From contig NZ_BOMN01000005.1 of the NCBI RefSeq assembly GCF_016862215.1, forward strand, positions 1 through 64,000: DNA of 64,000 nt, read 5' to 3'. Shown in pieces: positions 51,955 to 60,746 of this stretch (the stretch's first letter is position 1; every line of letters begins with the position of its first letter). Under the pieces are notes generated by a model. The model worked only from the letters and a program-made list of their open reading frames with translations, did no database searches and had not been told where the DNA came from. This DNA is from Winogradskya humida. Its GTDB lineage: Bacteria; Actinomycetota; Actinomycetes; Mycobacteriales; Micromonosporaceae. Position numbers and translations under genes: made by a program.

Positions 51955-53288
51955 GTGCCGGCCCGGCGCTGAAGGAAGGCACCGCGATGGGCGTGCCGGC
52001 GTTCCGGCGGCTCTGGGGAGCGGGGCTCATCTCGGATGCCGGCGACTGGCTGATGTTCATCGCGCTGCCCCTGGTGGTGCTGCAACTCACCGGGTCCGCC
52101 GTCGGCACCTCGCTGGCGTTCCTGCTCGAACTGATCCCGCCGGTCCTGCTCGCGCCGGTCGTCGCCCGCGTGGTGGACCGGCTGCCGCACCGTCGCGTCA
52201 TGCTCGTGGCGATGCTCGCCCAGGCGGTGACCCTGCTCCCGCTGCTCACGGTGCACGACCGGTCCGACCTGCACGTCGTCTACGGGGTCATCGTCGCTCA
52301 GGCGGTCTTCGCCGCGTTCTTCGAGCCGGCGAAGAGCTCCCTGCTCCCCACGCTGGTCGGCCCGGAGCGGGTCACGTCAGCCAACGCGCTGGTCGGGCTC
52401 AACAACAACGTGGGACGCATCATCGGCGGCCCGCTCGGCGGAGTCCTGCTCGCCATGGGAGGTATCAGCGTCGTCGCGCTCGCCGACATCGGCACCTATC
52501 TGGTCGCGGCCGCACTCGTCCTGAGCCTGCCCCGGCGGGAGGCCGCGCCCGCGGAGCGTCTGAGCCTCACGCGGCAGGAGGGCACGCCCCGGCGGAAGGC
52601 CGCGCCCGGGCCACTGCATCAGGGCGGCGGGACGCGCGGCATCCTGGGTGCCCTGGCCGATCCGGCGACCCGCGCGCTCATCGTGGTCGATGTCGCCGCC
52701 TCGATCGCGCAGGGCCTGTTCGTCGTGTTGTTCGTCTTCTTCGTGACCGATGTCATCAACGGGACCGCCGCCGACGTGGGGCTGCTCCGCGGGGTGCAGG
52801 CGGTCGGCGCCATCCTCGCCGGCACCGTCCTGGGTGTGCTCGGCGCGCGGCTGAACCTTCTGCGTCTCACGCTGGCCGGCGTGGTCACCTTCACCGTCGT
52901 CACCGCCATCACGTGGAATCTGTCGTTCGTGACCCACGCGGTTCCGGTGTACGCGGTGCTGTTCGCCGCGATGGGTGTGCCGGCGGTGTTCATGGGCGCC
53001 GGGCTGACCAGCCTCATCCAGCGGGCCGCGGCCGGCACCCGGCGCGGCAGCGCGTTCGCCGCGCTCGGGCTCGGGCAAGCCGTCGGCCAGGCGATCGGGT
53101 TGCTCGCCGCCGGCCTGCTGCACGACAGCGTGGGCACCCTGCCACTGCTGGAGGTCCAGGCCGGCGCCTACGCCGCAGCGGCCGTCCTCGCCGTCGTGCT
53201 GCTTCCCCGCACTACTCGACCGGCAGATGGTCAACCGTGTTGTAGTGATCGAGCACCAACGCCCCCGAGCCCCCGTCGAAGCGGGTGA
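51951..53288 (+). CDS. MFS transporter
   Basis: A 445-residue efflux pump with twelve predicted helices and the motif A-like loop DRLPHRRVMLVAM. The N-terminal FRRLWGAGLISDAGDWLMFIALPLVVLQLTGSAVGTSLAFLL is characteristic of the DHA3-type family. A basic, repeat-like loop is found between helices 6 and 7 (RREAAPAERLSLTRQEGTPRRKAAPG). Its substrate is probably the ligand sensed by the ArsR regulator. Its last 77 bases overlap the convergent phosphatase gene. Confidence 0.9.
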   Translation: MSAGPALKEGTAMGVPAFRRLWGAGLISDAGDWLMFIALPLVVLQLTGSAVGTSLAFLLELIPPVLLAPVVARVVDRLPHRRVMLVAMLAQAVTLLPLLTVHDRSDLHVVYGVIVAQAVFAAFFEPAKSSLLPTLVGPERVTSANALVGLNNNVGRIIGGPLGGVLLAMGGISVVALADIGTYLVAAALVLSLPRREAAPAERLSLTRQEGTPRRKAAPGPLHQGGGTRGILGALADPATRALIVVDVAASIAQGLFVVLFVFFVTDVINGTAADVGLLRGVQAVGAILAGTVLGVLGARLNLLRLTLAGVVTFTVVTAITWNLSFVTHAVPVYAVLFAAMGVPAVFMGAGLTSLIQRAAAGTRRGSAFAALGLGQAVGQAIGLLAAGLLHDSVGTLPLLEVQAGAYAAAAVLAVVLLPRTTRPADGQPCCSDRAPTPPSPRRSG

Positions 53289-53904
53289 TCGAGGCGTTGC
53301 GGACGTGGCCGGTGGCGGCCACCGCGGCGATGGCGGGCCAGTCCAGTCCCTCGATGACGTAACGCATCATCAGGACCACCGAGTCATGGGCCACGACGAC
53401 GACCCGCTCCCCCGCGTGCTCCCGGTTGACGTCGCTCAGGAACGACCCGAGCCGGACGGCGATGTCCCCGAAGGACTCGCCGTTCGGGGGCTTGTACTGG
53501 TATTCGCCGGCGGCTTCGAAGCGGCCCGGTTCGTCGGGGAAGCGCTGGGCGACCGCGGCGCGGGTGAGCATTTCCAGGTCCCCGAGCAGCCGGTCGACCA
53601 GGCGGTCGTCGGTCGTGGGGGCGGGCAGTTCGAGGCCCGAGGTCGACGCGGCGATACGCCAGGTTTCCCGGGCCCGCAGGTAGGGCGAGGTGATCGCCAC
53701 CTCGGGGACCTGGCCGGCGGGGAGACCGGCGAGCCAGTGTCCGACGGCTTCGGCCTGGCGGACTCCGAACGGGGTCAGTTCCACGTCGGTGTCACGGCCG
53801 GTCAGACCTGATTCGAGGAGGCCGGCGGCGTCGGCTTTGGGGAACGCCACGTTCGAGGCGCTCTGCCCGTGACGGATAAGGATCAGCTCGGCGACAACAC
53901 CCAT
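53212..53904 (-). CDS. Histidine phosphatase family protein
   Basis: A 230-residue phosphoglycerate-mutase-like protein. LILIRHGQSASNVAF gives the phosphorylated His, the second His is in VVVVAHDSVVLMMRYVIEG, and the Glu lies near the middle (PNGESFGDIAVRL). Family members are phosphatases of small metabolites. The substrate is not predicted. ATG 53904 follows GTTCGATC without a strong ribosome site. Confidence 0.88.
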   Translation of the reverse strand: MGVVAELILIRHGQSASNVAFPKADAAGLLESGLTGRDTDVELTPFGVRQAEAVGHWLAGLPAGQVPEVAITSPYLRARETWRIAASTSGLELPAPTTDDRLVDRLLGDLEMLTRAAVAQRFPDEPGRFEAAGEYQYKPPNGESFGDIAVRLGSFLSDVNREHAGERVVVVAHDSVVLMMRYVIEGLDWPAIAAVAATGHVRNASITRFDGGSGALVLDHYNTVDHLPVE

Positions 53905-54031
53905 GATCGAACCCTACCCACAGCAGGGCCGCCGACACCCCGGGGCCAGACCGGCAGATCGAGTCCGGCCCGCCAGGTCAGGGCCGGGCCGACAGACCGG
54001 GCCGGGCCTGGGATGGGGATGGGGATGGGGG

Positions 54032-54664
54032 TCAGGGTTCGCGGATGAGAATGAGGATGGCGCGGGCCTGGGCGATGGCGTCTTCGAGGACGGTTTTTCG
54101 GGGTTCGGGGACGTCGAGGAAGCGGTCGTGGCGTAGCGGTTTCAGGGCGGCGAGCTGAGGGACGGCGAGCACCGCGTCGACGGCTGTGCGGTCGCCGCCG
54201 GTGACCAGGGCGGTCAGGGTGCGGGCCTCGGGGAGCAGGATGCGGGCGGCGATGGCGGTGCCGTCGGCGGCGGCGGCTTTGGCCTGGTTGTCACGGCGGC
54301 GGGCGAAGCGTTGCTGGGACCAGCCGCCTGCGGCCGTGCGGCCCTGGACGTAGTGGGTGTCGACCTTGGAGGCGATCAGTTTCACGCCGTCAGCGACTCC
54401 GACGGCGACCGCTCCCTTGCGGGCCAGCAGGAGGCCGAGGCGGCGGGGTTCGGCGGCGACGGCGGCCAGCTCGGTCAGGTTGGCGACGGCGGGGGCGCCG
54501 GGTGGGGGCGAGAGCTCGGCGGTGGCTCCGTCCGTACCCGTGATGGTCAGGCCTTTGGCTTGGTAGCCGTCGTGGCGGGACGCGAAGTTCTCCAGCCAGC
54601 GGGTCAGCCGCTCCGGGGCGACATCGACCCATTGGCCGCCGCCCGCCGCAGGTCGTGCGCTCAT
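54032..54664 (-). CDS. acVLRF1-type peptidyl-tRNA hydrolase (Vms1-like)
   Basis: A 210-residue protein of the eRF1/Vms1 fold. AAGGWSQQRFARRRDNQAKAA carries the loop with the conserved Gln that is essential in Vms1-type enzymes, and the C-terminal domain (TLTALVTGGDRTAVDAVLAVPQLAALKPLRHDRFLDVPEPRKTVLEDAIAQAR) matches the actinobacterial VLRF1 family. It probably releases nascent chains from tRNA on stalled 50S subunits. The assignment is from motif recall. ATG 54664. Confidence 0.82.
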   Translation of the reverse strand: MSARPAAGGGQWVDVAPERLTRWLENFASRHDGYQAKGLTITGTDGATAELSPPPGAPAVANLTELAAVAAEPRRLGLLLARKGAVAVGVADGVKLIASKVDTHYVQGRTAAGGWSQQRFARRRDNQAKAAAADGTAIAARILLPEARTLTALVTGGDRTAVDAVLAVPQLAALKPLRHDRFLDVPEPRKTVLEDAIAQARAILILIREP

Positions 54665-54694
54665 GGGGACACCCTACGGTGGCAGGATCGGGCC

Positions 54695-55378
54695 ATGACG
54701 GGAAAGTATGCCGACATCGTGGTCGAGCGCCTGGTCAGGACGTACAGCGCCGCGAAAGATCCGGAACGGGCTGTGCGCGCTGCGGCGTACATGCGGGATC
54801 GGTTTCCTTTTCTTGGATTGTCGATCCCGGGGCAGCGCAGGCTCGGCCGGACCGTGACGGCCGGGCTGCCCGCTCCGGGCGAGGACGATCTGCGGGACGT
54901 CGTGGTGGCGTGCTGGGAGCTGCCCGAGCGCGAGTACCAGTATTTCGCCTGCGACGTGCTACGTGCCCAGGTGGCCGTGGCCGGTCCCGGATTCCTCGCC
55001 ACCACGCGCACCCTGATCGTCACGAAGTCCTGGTGGGACACGATCGACCCGCTCGCCACCCGTTTTGTCGGTGATCTGGTCCGGCTGCATCCCGAACTCG
55101 CCACGACCATGGACGACTGGGCCGGGGACGACAACATGTGGCTGGTCCGGACGGCGATCCTGCACCAGCTGCACTACGGCGCGGCCACCGACACGGACCG
55201 GCTGTTCGGTTACTGCACGCGGCAGGCCGGGCATTCGGACTTCTTCGTCCGGAAGGCCATCGGCTGGGCGTTACGTCATTACGCCCGCACCGACCCGGAG
55301 GCCGTGCGGTCCTATGTGGCCCGGCACGCCGGGAGTCTGTCACCTCTTTCCGTGCGGGAAGCCACCAAGCATTTATGA
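54695..55378 (+). CDS. AlkD-like DNA alkylation repair protein
   Basis: A 227-residue protein of HEAT-like repeats. FPFLGLSIPGQRRLGRTV and the paired helices AVAGPGFLATTRTLIVTKSWWDTIDPLA...DDNMWLVRTAILHQLHYG fit the AlkD/AlkC family of DNA glycosylases that remove alkylated purines without base flipping. ATG 54695 is divergent from the VLRF1 gene. Its 3' end overlaps the convergent isomerase-like gene by six bases. Confidence 0.9.
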   Translation: MTGKYADIVVERLVRTYSAAKDPERAVRAAAYMRDRFPFLGLSIPGQRRLGRTVTAGLPAPGEDDLRDVVVACWELPEREYQYFACDVLRAQVAVAGPGFLATTRTLIVTKSWWDTIDPLATRFVGDLVRLHPELATTMDDWAGDDNMWLVRTAILHQLHYGAATDTDRLFGYCTRQAGHSDFFVRKAIGWALRHYARTDPEAVRSYVARHAGSLSPLSVREATKHL

Positions 55379-56116
55379 GTACGCCCGGAGCTCGGTCACC
55401 GCGCTCTGATCGCCCGTGATGGTCAACGCGGTCTCGGGGATCCGGCCGTAGAGGAAGAGCAGCAGGTCGCTGACCGGGGCGTGGAGCGTGGCGACCGGTT
55501 CGCCGCTCGGGGCCGGGGCCAGGGTGATGGCGGTCGAGGAGAGGTCGAAGAGCCAGGACGGGCCTTCCGTCGCGGACAGCTGCAGCCGGGTCGGGCGGTA
55601 TGGCCAGGTGCCCTGGGAGGCGAGGGTGACCTCGACGAACTCCGGGATGCCGTCGACGGCGATCGACGCCGGGAGGGGCTGGGGCTTACCGGATGATTCC
55701 TGGGCGTCGTACGTGTGGATCGCGGTTTCGTGGACCTGGTGACGGGCGACCGCCGCGGCGGTCATCGGGGCGCCGGACGGCTCCCACCACGTCCAGCAGC
55801 CACGGTCGGCGGGGGCGGCGCGCAGCGCTTCGAGCAGCAGCGCGGCCGAGGCGGCGGACCACTCGATGAGGTCGCCGTGGGGTTCGCGGTCGCCGAGGGC
55901 TTCGGGGGTGGGCGGGGTGTCGGCGGGGCCGGCGTCGATCACGGTGGCCCAGAAGCGGTGGACCGCACCGAGATGCGTGATCAGGTCACGGACCGTCCAG
56001 TCGGGACAGCCGGGGACCTGCGTGTCGAGGTCGGCTGCCGTCGCGGCCTCGCGGAAGGCGGTGGCTCGCTCATTGATCAGGTCAAGGAGCTCCGGGTACG
56101 GCGGGATGCCAGTCAT
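55373..56116 (-). CDS. Mycothiol-dependent maleylpyruvate isomerase family protein
   Basis: A 247-residue protein. TQVPGCPDWTVRDLITHLGAVHRFWATVI in the first domain contains the W-x3-DL-x2-H signature. VARHQVHETAIHTYDAQ in the centre gives the HxxHExxxH-like metal site. A C-terminal SCP2-like domain (TGDQSAVTELRAYS end) completes the usual layout. A second, shorter relative is at 24598-25221. It has a stand-alone position upstream of the SUF operon 3' end. Confidence 0.85.
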   Translation of the reverse strand: MTGIPPYPELLDLINERATAFREAATAADLDTQVPGCPDWTVRDLITHLGAVHRFWATVIDAGPADTPPTPEALGDREPHGDLIEWSAASAALLLEALRAAPADRGCWTWWEPSGAPMTAAAVARHQVHETAIHTYDAQESSGKPQPLPASIAVDGIPEFVEVTLASQGTWPYRPTRLQLSATEGPSWLFDLSSTAITLAPAPSGEPVATLHAPVSDLLLFLYGRIPETALTITGDQSAVTELRAYS

Positions 56117-56158
56117 ACCCGATTTCTACCACCGCCCTACGACAGAAACGGCGCACAA

Positions 56159-56192
56159 AAAACGCCGGACGCGTAGGAGCGGCCGGCGTTTT
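56159..56192. terminator. Bidirectional terminator at the end of the SUF operon
   Basis: AAAACGCCGG and CCGGCGTTTT form a perfect 10-bp stem with A/T tails on both sides and a 14-base loop. It lies between the SUF operon 3' end (56209) and the isomerase start (56116). Confidence 0.85.
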
Positions 56193-56208
56193 CCTGTGCG
56201 AGCGTGGT

Positions 56209-56679
56209 TCAGACGTTGAAGCCGAGCGCGCGCAGCTGCTCGCGGCCGTCGTCGGTGATCTTGTCCGGGCCCCACGGCGGAAGCCACACCCAGTTGATCC
56301 GGAAGTCCTTCACGATGCCGCCGCCGGGGCCGGTGGTGAGGGCCTGCCGGGTCTGGTCCTCGATGACGTCCGTCAGCGGGCAGGCCGCCGACGTCAGCGT
56401 CATGTCGAGGGTGACCACGTTGTCGTCGTCGACGAAGGAGTCGTAGACGAGGCCGAGGTCGACCACGTTGATACCGAGCTCGGGGTCGACGACGTCCTTC
56501 ATCGCCTCCTCGATGTCCGCAGCGGAAGCCTTCGCAACGGGCGCCTTGTCCACGGCAGCCGCGGCCGGGGCGTCAGAAGCGGCTGGCGCGTCAGTGGCGA
56601 CGAGCGGCGAGGTCGCATCGTCGGGCGCGGCGGTATCCGCCGCCGTCTCCGCGATCGCTTCGATGGTCTTCTCAGTCAT
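56209..56679 (-). CDS. sufT: SufT-like metal-sulfur cluster assembly factor
   Basis: A 156-residue protein. The C-terminal ~100 residues (IEEAMKDVVDPELGINVVDLGLVYDSFVDDDNVVTLDMTLTSAACPLTDVIEDQTRQAL) are the MIP18/PaaD-like domain with the conserved Cys. The N-terminal ~50 are an Ala/Asp-rich disordered tail that relatives often carry at varying length. It is the last gene of the SUF operon and would help deliver Fe-S clusters to client proteins. Confidence 0.9.
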   Translation of the reverse strand: MTEKTIEAIAETAADTAAPDDATSPLVATDAPAASDAPAAAAVDKAPVAKASAADIEEAMKDVVDPELGINVVDLGLVYDSFVDDDNVVTLDMTLTSAACPLTDVIEDQTRQALTTGPGGGIVKDFRINWVWLPPWGPDKITDDGREQLRALGFNV

Positions 56680-56763
56680 TCGATGCTCCCTTTCGCATGT
56701 CCTTCTGGCCCTCGCTGTCGCGGCCGCCCGCTGCGAACGCCGCGGAACGCTCGGTGCAGTCGG

Positions 56764-57210
56764 TCATGCTTTGACCTCCGGGTTGACGCTGATCCCCGCA
56801 CGCGCGGCGGCGTCCTTGAATGCCATCCACGGCAGCAGCGCGCATTTCACGCGGGCCGGGTACTTCGCCACGCCGGCGAAGGCGATGCCGTCGCCGAGGA
56901 CGTCCTCGTCGGGTTCGACCTGGCCGCGGCCCTGCATGAGGGCGAGGAACGCCTCGTGGATCTCGAAGGCCTCACCGGGCGTACGCCCCTTGAGCAGCTC
57001 GTGCAGCACCGAGGCGGACGCCTGACTGATCGAGCAGCCCATGCCGTCGTACGAGATCTCCGAGAGGTCCTCGGTGACGCGCAGCGTGATCTCGTCGCCG
57101 CAGGTCGGGTTGACGTGGTGCGCCTCGCCCTGGAACGGGTCGCGCAGACCTCGCCCGTGCGGGTGCTTGTAATGGTCCAGGATGATGTCCTGGTAGAGCT
57201 GGTCGATCAT
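56764..57210 (-). CDS. sufU: SufU Fe-S scaffold/sulfurtransferase
   Basis: A 148-residue zinc-containing SufU that accepts sulfur from SufS. The three conserved Cys are in NPTCGDE, GMGCSISQ and VKCALLPW, and the conserved Asp is at the first motif. ATG 57210 shares its A with the SufS stop (TGATG), so the two are translationally coupled. Confidence 0.95.
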   Translation of the reverse strand: MIDQLYQDIILDHYKHPHGRGLRDPFQGEAHHVNPTCGDEITLRVTEDLSEISYDGMGCSISQASASVLHELLKGRTPGEAFEIHEAFLALMQGRGQVEPDEDVLGDGIAFAGVAKYPARVKCALLPWMAFKDAAARAGISVNPEVKA

Positions 57211-58439
57211 CAGGCGAACACCTTCCGCACCTGCTCCAGACCGCGCGCGAGGGCGTCGATCTCATCCGTCGTCGTGTAGAGGTAGAACGAGGCCCGGGTC
57301 ATCGCCGGGACTCCGAACCGCGTGCACACGGGGCGTGCGCAGTGGTGGCCCACTCGTACCTCAACACCGAGATCGTCGAGAATCTGCCCGACATCGTGCG
57401 GGTGTACCCCGTCGACGGCGAAGGACACCGTGCCGCCGCGGCCCTCGGGGGTGCCAGGACCGAAGATCGTCACTCCGGGTACGTCGGCCAGCGCCTTGAG
57501 CGCGTACGCGGTGATCTCCTGCTCGTGGCGGTGGATGTTCTCCATGCCGAGCTTGTTCAGGTAGTCGACCGCCGCGCCGAGCCCGATCGCCTCGGTGATC
57601 GGCGGGGTGCCGCCCTCGAAGCGCGCGGGCGGCGGGGCGAACGTCGTGCCCGCCATGGTGACGGTCTCGATCGTGGAACCGCCGGCCAGGAACGGGGGCA
57701 TCCGTTCGAGCAGCTCGTAGCGGCCCCACAGCGCGCCGATGCCGGTCGGGCCGAGCATCTTGTGGCCGGTGAACGCGATGAAGTCGACGCCGAGGTCGGC
57801 GACGTTCACGGGGAAGTGCGGCACCGACTGGGAGCAGTCGAGCATCACCAGCGCGCCGACCTCGTGGGCGCGGGCCACGATGCGGGCAGGGTCGTTGATC
57901 GTGCCCAGGATGTTGGACATGTGCACGACCGAGACCAGCTTGGTGCGCTCGTTGACCAGCTCGTCGAGCTGTGACTCGTCGAGCCGGCCCTCGTCGGTGA
58001 CGCCGAACCAGCGCAGCGTCGCCCCGGTGCGCTGACAGAGCAGCTGCCACGGGACGAGGTTGGAGTGGTGCTCCATCTCCGAGACGACGATCTCGTCGCC
58101 GGGGCCGAGCGACAGGAAGTCGCTCGCCGTCCACGCGACGAGGTTGATCGCCTCGGTGGAATTCTTGGTGAAGACCACTTCCTCGGGGCGGGCCGCACCG
58201 ATGAACGCCGCGATCTTCTCGCGGGCGCCCTCGTATGCGGCCGTCGCCTCGGTGCCGAGCGTGTGCACGGAGCGGGACACGTTGCCGTTGTGCCGTTCCT
58301 GGTGGTCCTGCATGGCTTCGAGGACCTGGCGCGGTTTCTGCGACGTGTTGGCGCTGTCGAGGTAGACCAGCGGGTGCCCGTTGATCTCCCGGGTCAGGAT
58401 CGGGAAGTCCGCGCGAACCTGGACCAGATCGAGAGTCAT
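57210..58439 (-). CDS. sufS: SufS cysteine desulfurase
   Basis: A 409-residue PLP enzyme that removes sulfur from L-Cys for cluster assembly. FTGHKMLGP has the PLP-binding Lys, EMEHHSNLVPWQ is the conserved His loop, and HHCARPVCTRFG carries the catalytic Cys. ATG 58439 is chosen because GGAG is six bases upstream; an ATG three bases earlier is also possible. It forms an operon between SufC and SufU. Confidence 0.96.
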   Translation of the reverse strand: MTLDLVQVRADFPILTREINGHPLVYLDSANTSQKPRQVLEAMQDHQERHNGNVSRSVHTLGTEATAAYEGAREKIAAFIGAARPEEVVFTKNSTEAINLVAWTASDFLSLGPGDEIVVSEMEHHSNLVPWQLLCQRTGATLRWFGVTDEGRLDESQLDELVNERTKLVSVVHMSNILGTINDPARIVARAHEVGALVMLDCSQSVPHFPVNVADLGVDFIAFTGHKMLGPTGIGALWGRYELLERMPPFLAGGSTIETVTMAGTTFAPPPARFEGGTPPITEAIGLGAAVDYLNKLGMENIHRHEQEITAYALKALADVPGVTIFGPGTPEGRGGTVSFAVDGVHPHDVGQILDDLGVEVRVGHHCARPVCTRFGVPAMTRASFYLYTTTDEIDALARGLEQVRKVFA

Positions 58440-58464
58440 CATGCGCTCCAAGGAAGAGGGGGAA

Positions 58465-59229
58465 TCAGGCGCGGGCGCCGGCGACGTACCGCTCGTAACC
58501 CTCGGCTTCGAGCTGCTCGGCCAGCTCCGGGCCACCCTCTTCGACGATCTTGCCGGCGACGAAGACGTGCACGTGGTCGGGCTTGATGTAGCGCAGGATG
58601 CGGGTGTAGTGGGTGATCAGCAGCAGGCCGGTCTCGCCGGTCTCGCGGACGCGGTTGACGCCCTCGCTGACCACGCGCAGCGCGTCGATGTCGAGGCCGG
58701 AGTCGGTCTCGTCGAGGATCGCCATCTTCGGCTTGAGCAGCTCGAGCTGCATGATCTCGTGGCGCTTCTTCTCGCCGCCGGAGAAGCCCTCGTTGACGTT
58801 GCGCTGGGCGAACGCCGGGTCCATCTGGATGCGCTCCATGGCGGTGCGCAGCTCGGCGGCCCAGGTGCGCAGCTTCGGCGCCTCGCCGTCGATCGCGGTC
58901 TTCGCGGTGCGCAGGAAGTTGGCCACGGACACGCCGGGAACCTCGACGGGGTACTGCATGGCCAGGAACAGGCCGGCCCGCGCGCGCTCGTCCACCGTCA
59001 TCGCGAGGACGTCGTCGCCGTCGAGGGTGACCTGGCCGCCGGTGATCTGGTACTTCGGGTGACCGGCGATGGAGTACGCCAGGGTCGACTTGCCGGAGCC
59101 GTTGGGGCCCATGATGGCGTGGGTCTCGCCCGACTTCACGGTGAGGTCGACCCCGGCCAGGATCGGCTTCAGCTCGCCCTCGGGCAGCTTGACCGAAACC
59201 TGCAGGTCGCGGATCTCCAGGGTGCTCAC
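58465..59229 (-). CDS. sufC: SufC ATPase
   Basis: A 254-residue ABC-type ATPase that powers the SufBCD scaffold: Walker A GPNGSGKST, signature FSGGEKKR, Walker B MAILDETDSGLD and H-loop ITHYTR. A GTG start overlaps the Rieske stop by GTGA. It is cytoplasmic and has no membrane partner, as expected. Confidence 0.96.
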   Translation of the reverse strand: MSTLEIRDLQVSVKLPEGELKPILAGVDLTVKSGETHAIMGPNGSGKSTLAYSIAGHPKYQITGGQVTLDGDDVLAMTVDERARAGLFLAMQYPVEVPGVSVANFLRTAKTAIDGEAPKLRTWAAELRTAMERIQMDPAFAQRNVNEGFSGGEKKRHEIMQLELLKPKMAILDETDSGLDIDALRVVSEGVNRVRETGETGLLLITHYTRILRYIKPDHVHVFVAGKIVEEGGPELAEQLEAEGYERYVAGARA

Positions 59230-59558
59230 GGCTTTACTCCATTACTCGGTGTCGTCGAAACGTAGATGTCGCCGTCGCGGATCTCGACGGGGAAGGTCGC
59301 CACCGGCTCGGTGGCGGGCAGGCCGGAGGGCTCACCGGTGCGCAGGTCGAACCGGGAGCCGTGCAGCCAGCATTCGAGCGTGCAGCCGTCGACCTCACCC
59401 TCGGAGAGGGCCACGGCCGCGTGAGAGCACTCGTCGCGCACGGCGTAGAAGTTGTCGTCGTCCGCGTGCACGACGGCGACGTCGACACCCTCGACCTCGA
59501 TCGAGATCGCGGTGCCCTTCGCGACGTCGGCCACGGCGCCGACCAGCTCGAAGCCCAT
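59226..59558 (-). CDS. Rieske-type ferredoxin of the SUF operon
   Basis: A 110-residue non-heme Rieske protein with a [2Fe-2S] site: CSHAAVALSEGEVDGCTLECWLHGSRFD contains the Cys-x-His and Cys-x2-His pairs. It would supply electrons for cluster assembly or repair. It is characteristic of actinobacterial SUF operons, between SufD and SufC, with a five-base gap after SufD. Confidence 0.92.
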   Translation of the reverse strand: MGFELVGAVADVAKGTAISIEVEGVDVAVVHADDDNFYAVRDECSHAAVALSEGEVDGCTLECWLHGSRFDLRTGEPSGLPATEPVATFPVEIRDGDIYVSTTPSNGVKP

Positions 59559-59563
59559 GACGA

Positions 59564-60697
59564 TCAGGCTCCTGCCTCGGCGAGCCTGCCCTCGATCGCG
59601 TCGCCGAGCCGTTCGCGCAGCTCCTCGACGGGGATCTTGTTGATCAGCTCGGCGAAGAAGCCGCGGACCACGAGCTTGCGCGCCTCGGACTCCGGGATGC
59701 CCCGGGCCATGAGGTAGAACAGCTGCTCCTCGTCGAAGCGGCCGGTGGCGCTGGCGTGACCGGCGCCGACGATCTCGCCGGTCTCGATCTCCAGGTTGGG
59801 CACCGAGTCGGCGCGGGCACCATCGCTGAGCACCAGGTTGCGGTTGATCTCGTACGTCTCCGTGCCGGTCGCCGTGGCCCGGATGAGCACGTCACCGACC
59901 CACACGGTGTGCGCGGAGTCGCCCTGCAGCGCGCCGCGGTAGCCGACGTAGCTGCGGCAATCCGAGACGGAGTGGTCGACCAGCTGACGGTGCTCGATGT
60001 GCTGACCTGCGTCGGCGAAGTAGAGGCCCCACAGCTCGGCGTCGCCGCCACGGCCTGCGTATTCGACCGAGGCGAACTGGCGCACCAGCGAACCGCCCAG
60101 GGAGACCTGCACGTGCTGGACCCGCGCGTCCTTGCCGACCCGGAACTTGAGGTGCTGGGCCTGCACGGACTCGGCATCCCACTCGGTGGTGGTGACGAAG
60201 GTCAGGTTGGCGCTGTCCCCGATCACGACCTCGATGTTGTCGGCGAGGGTGGCCGTGCCCGACTGCTCCAGCACGATCGTGACCCTGGCGAAGTTCCCGA
60301 CCCGCACATAGGTACGCGCGGCAGCGGCCTCGCCGCCCTGACCGACCACCTTGATGACGGCGGGGACGTCCGAGACGGTGTCCGCCGCGACGTCGATCAG
60401 GGTGACCGCCGCCGCGGAGCCGAACGCCAGGGCGCTGACCCGGTCGAACGGGGTCAGCACCGGGTCGACCTTGCCCGCGTCGACCTGCGTCACCGAGACA
60501 CCGGCCGGCAGGTCACCGGGGGTGAGCCCCGGTGCCGCGCCGGTCAGCGTGGTGGCCGTGATCAGCGAACCGAGCCGCTTGATCGGGGTGAAGCGCCACT
60601 CCTCCTCCAGGCCGTTGACGGCCGGGAATTCGGTGACGTCGAAGGAGCGCAGCACCTGCGACTTGGTGCTCGGCGGGGCCAGTGCCTCGGTAGTCAT
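59564..60697 (-). CDS. sufD: SufD scaffold protein
   Basis: A 377-residue beta-helix protein of the SufBCD complex: NIEVVIGDSANLTFVTTTEWDAESVQAQHLKFRVGKDARVQHVQVSLGGSLVRQ, then HIEHRQLVDHS and GAGHASATGRFDEEQLFYLMARGIPESEARKLVVRGFFAEL at the C-terminus. It forms a heterodimer with SufB. ATG 60697 follows GAAGA. Confidence 0.95.
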   Translation of the reverse strand: MTTEALAPPSTKSQVLRSFDVTEFPAVNGLEEEWRFTPIKRLGSLITATTLTGAAPGLTPGDLPAGVSVTQVDAGKVDPVLTPFDRVSALAFGSAAAVTLIDVAADTVSDVPAVIKVVGQGGEAAAARTYVRVGNFARVTIVLEQSGTATLADNIEVVIGDSANLTFVTTTEWDAESVQAQHLKFRVGKDARVQHVQVSLGGSLVRQFASVEYAGRGGDAELWGLYFADAGQHIEHRQLVDHSVSDCRSYVGYRGALQGDSAHTVWVGDVLIRATATGTETYEINRNLVLSDGARADSVPNLEIETGEIVGAGHASATGRFDEEQLFYLMARGIPESEARKLVVRGFFAELINKIPVEELRERLGDAIEGRLAEAGA

Positions 60698-60746
60698 GTC
60701 TTCCTAGTTCTTCGCGGGCGTATGGGTGAGCGAGAGCAGCGGCAGG

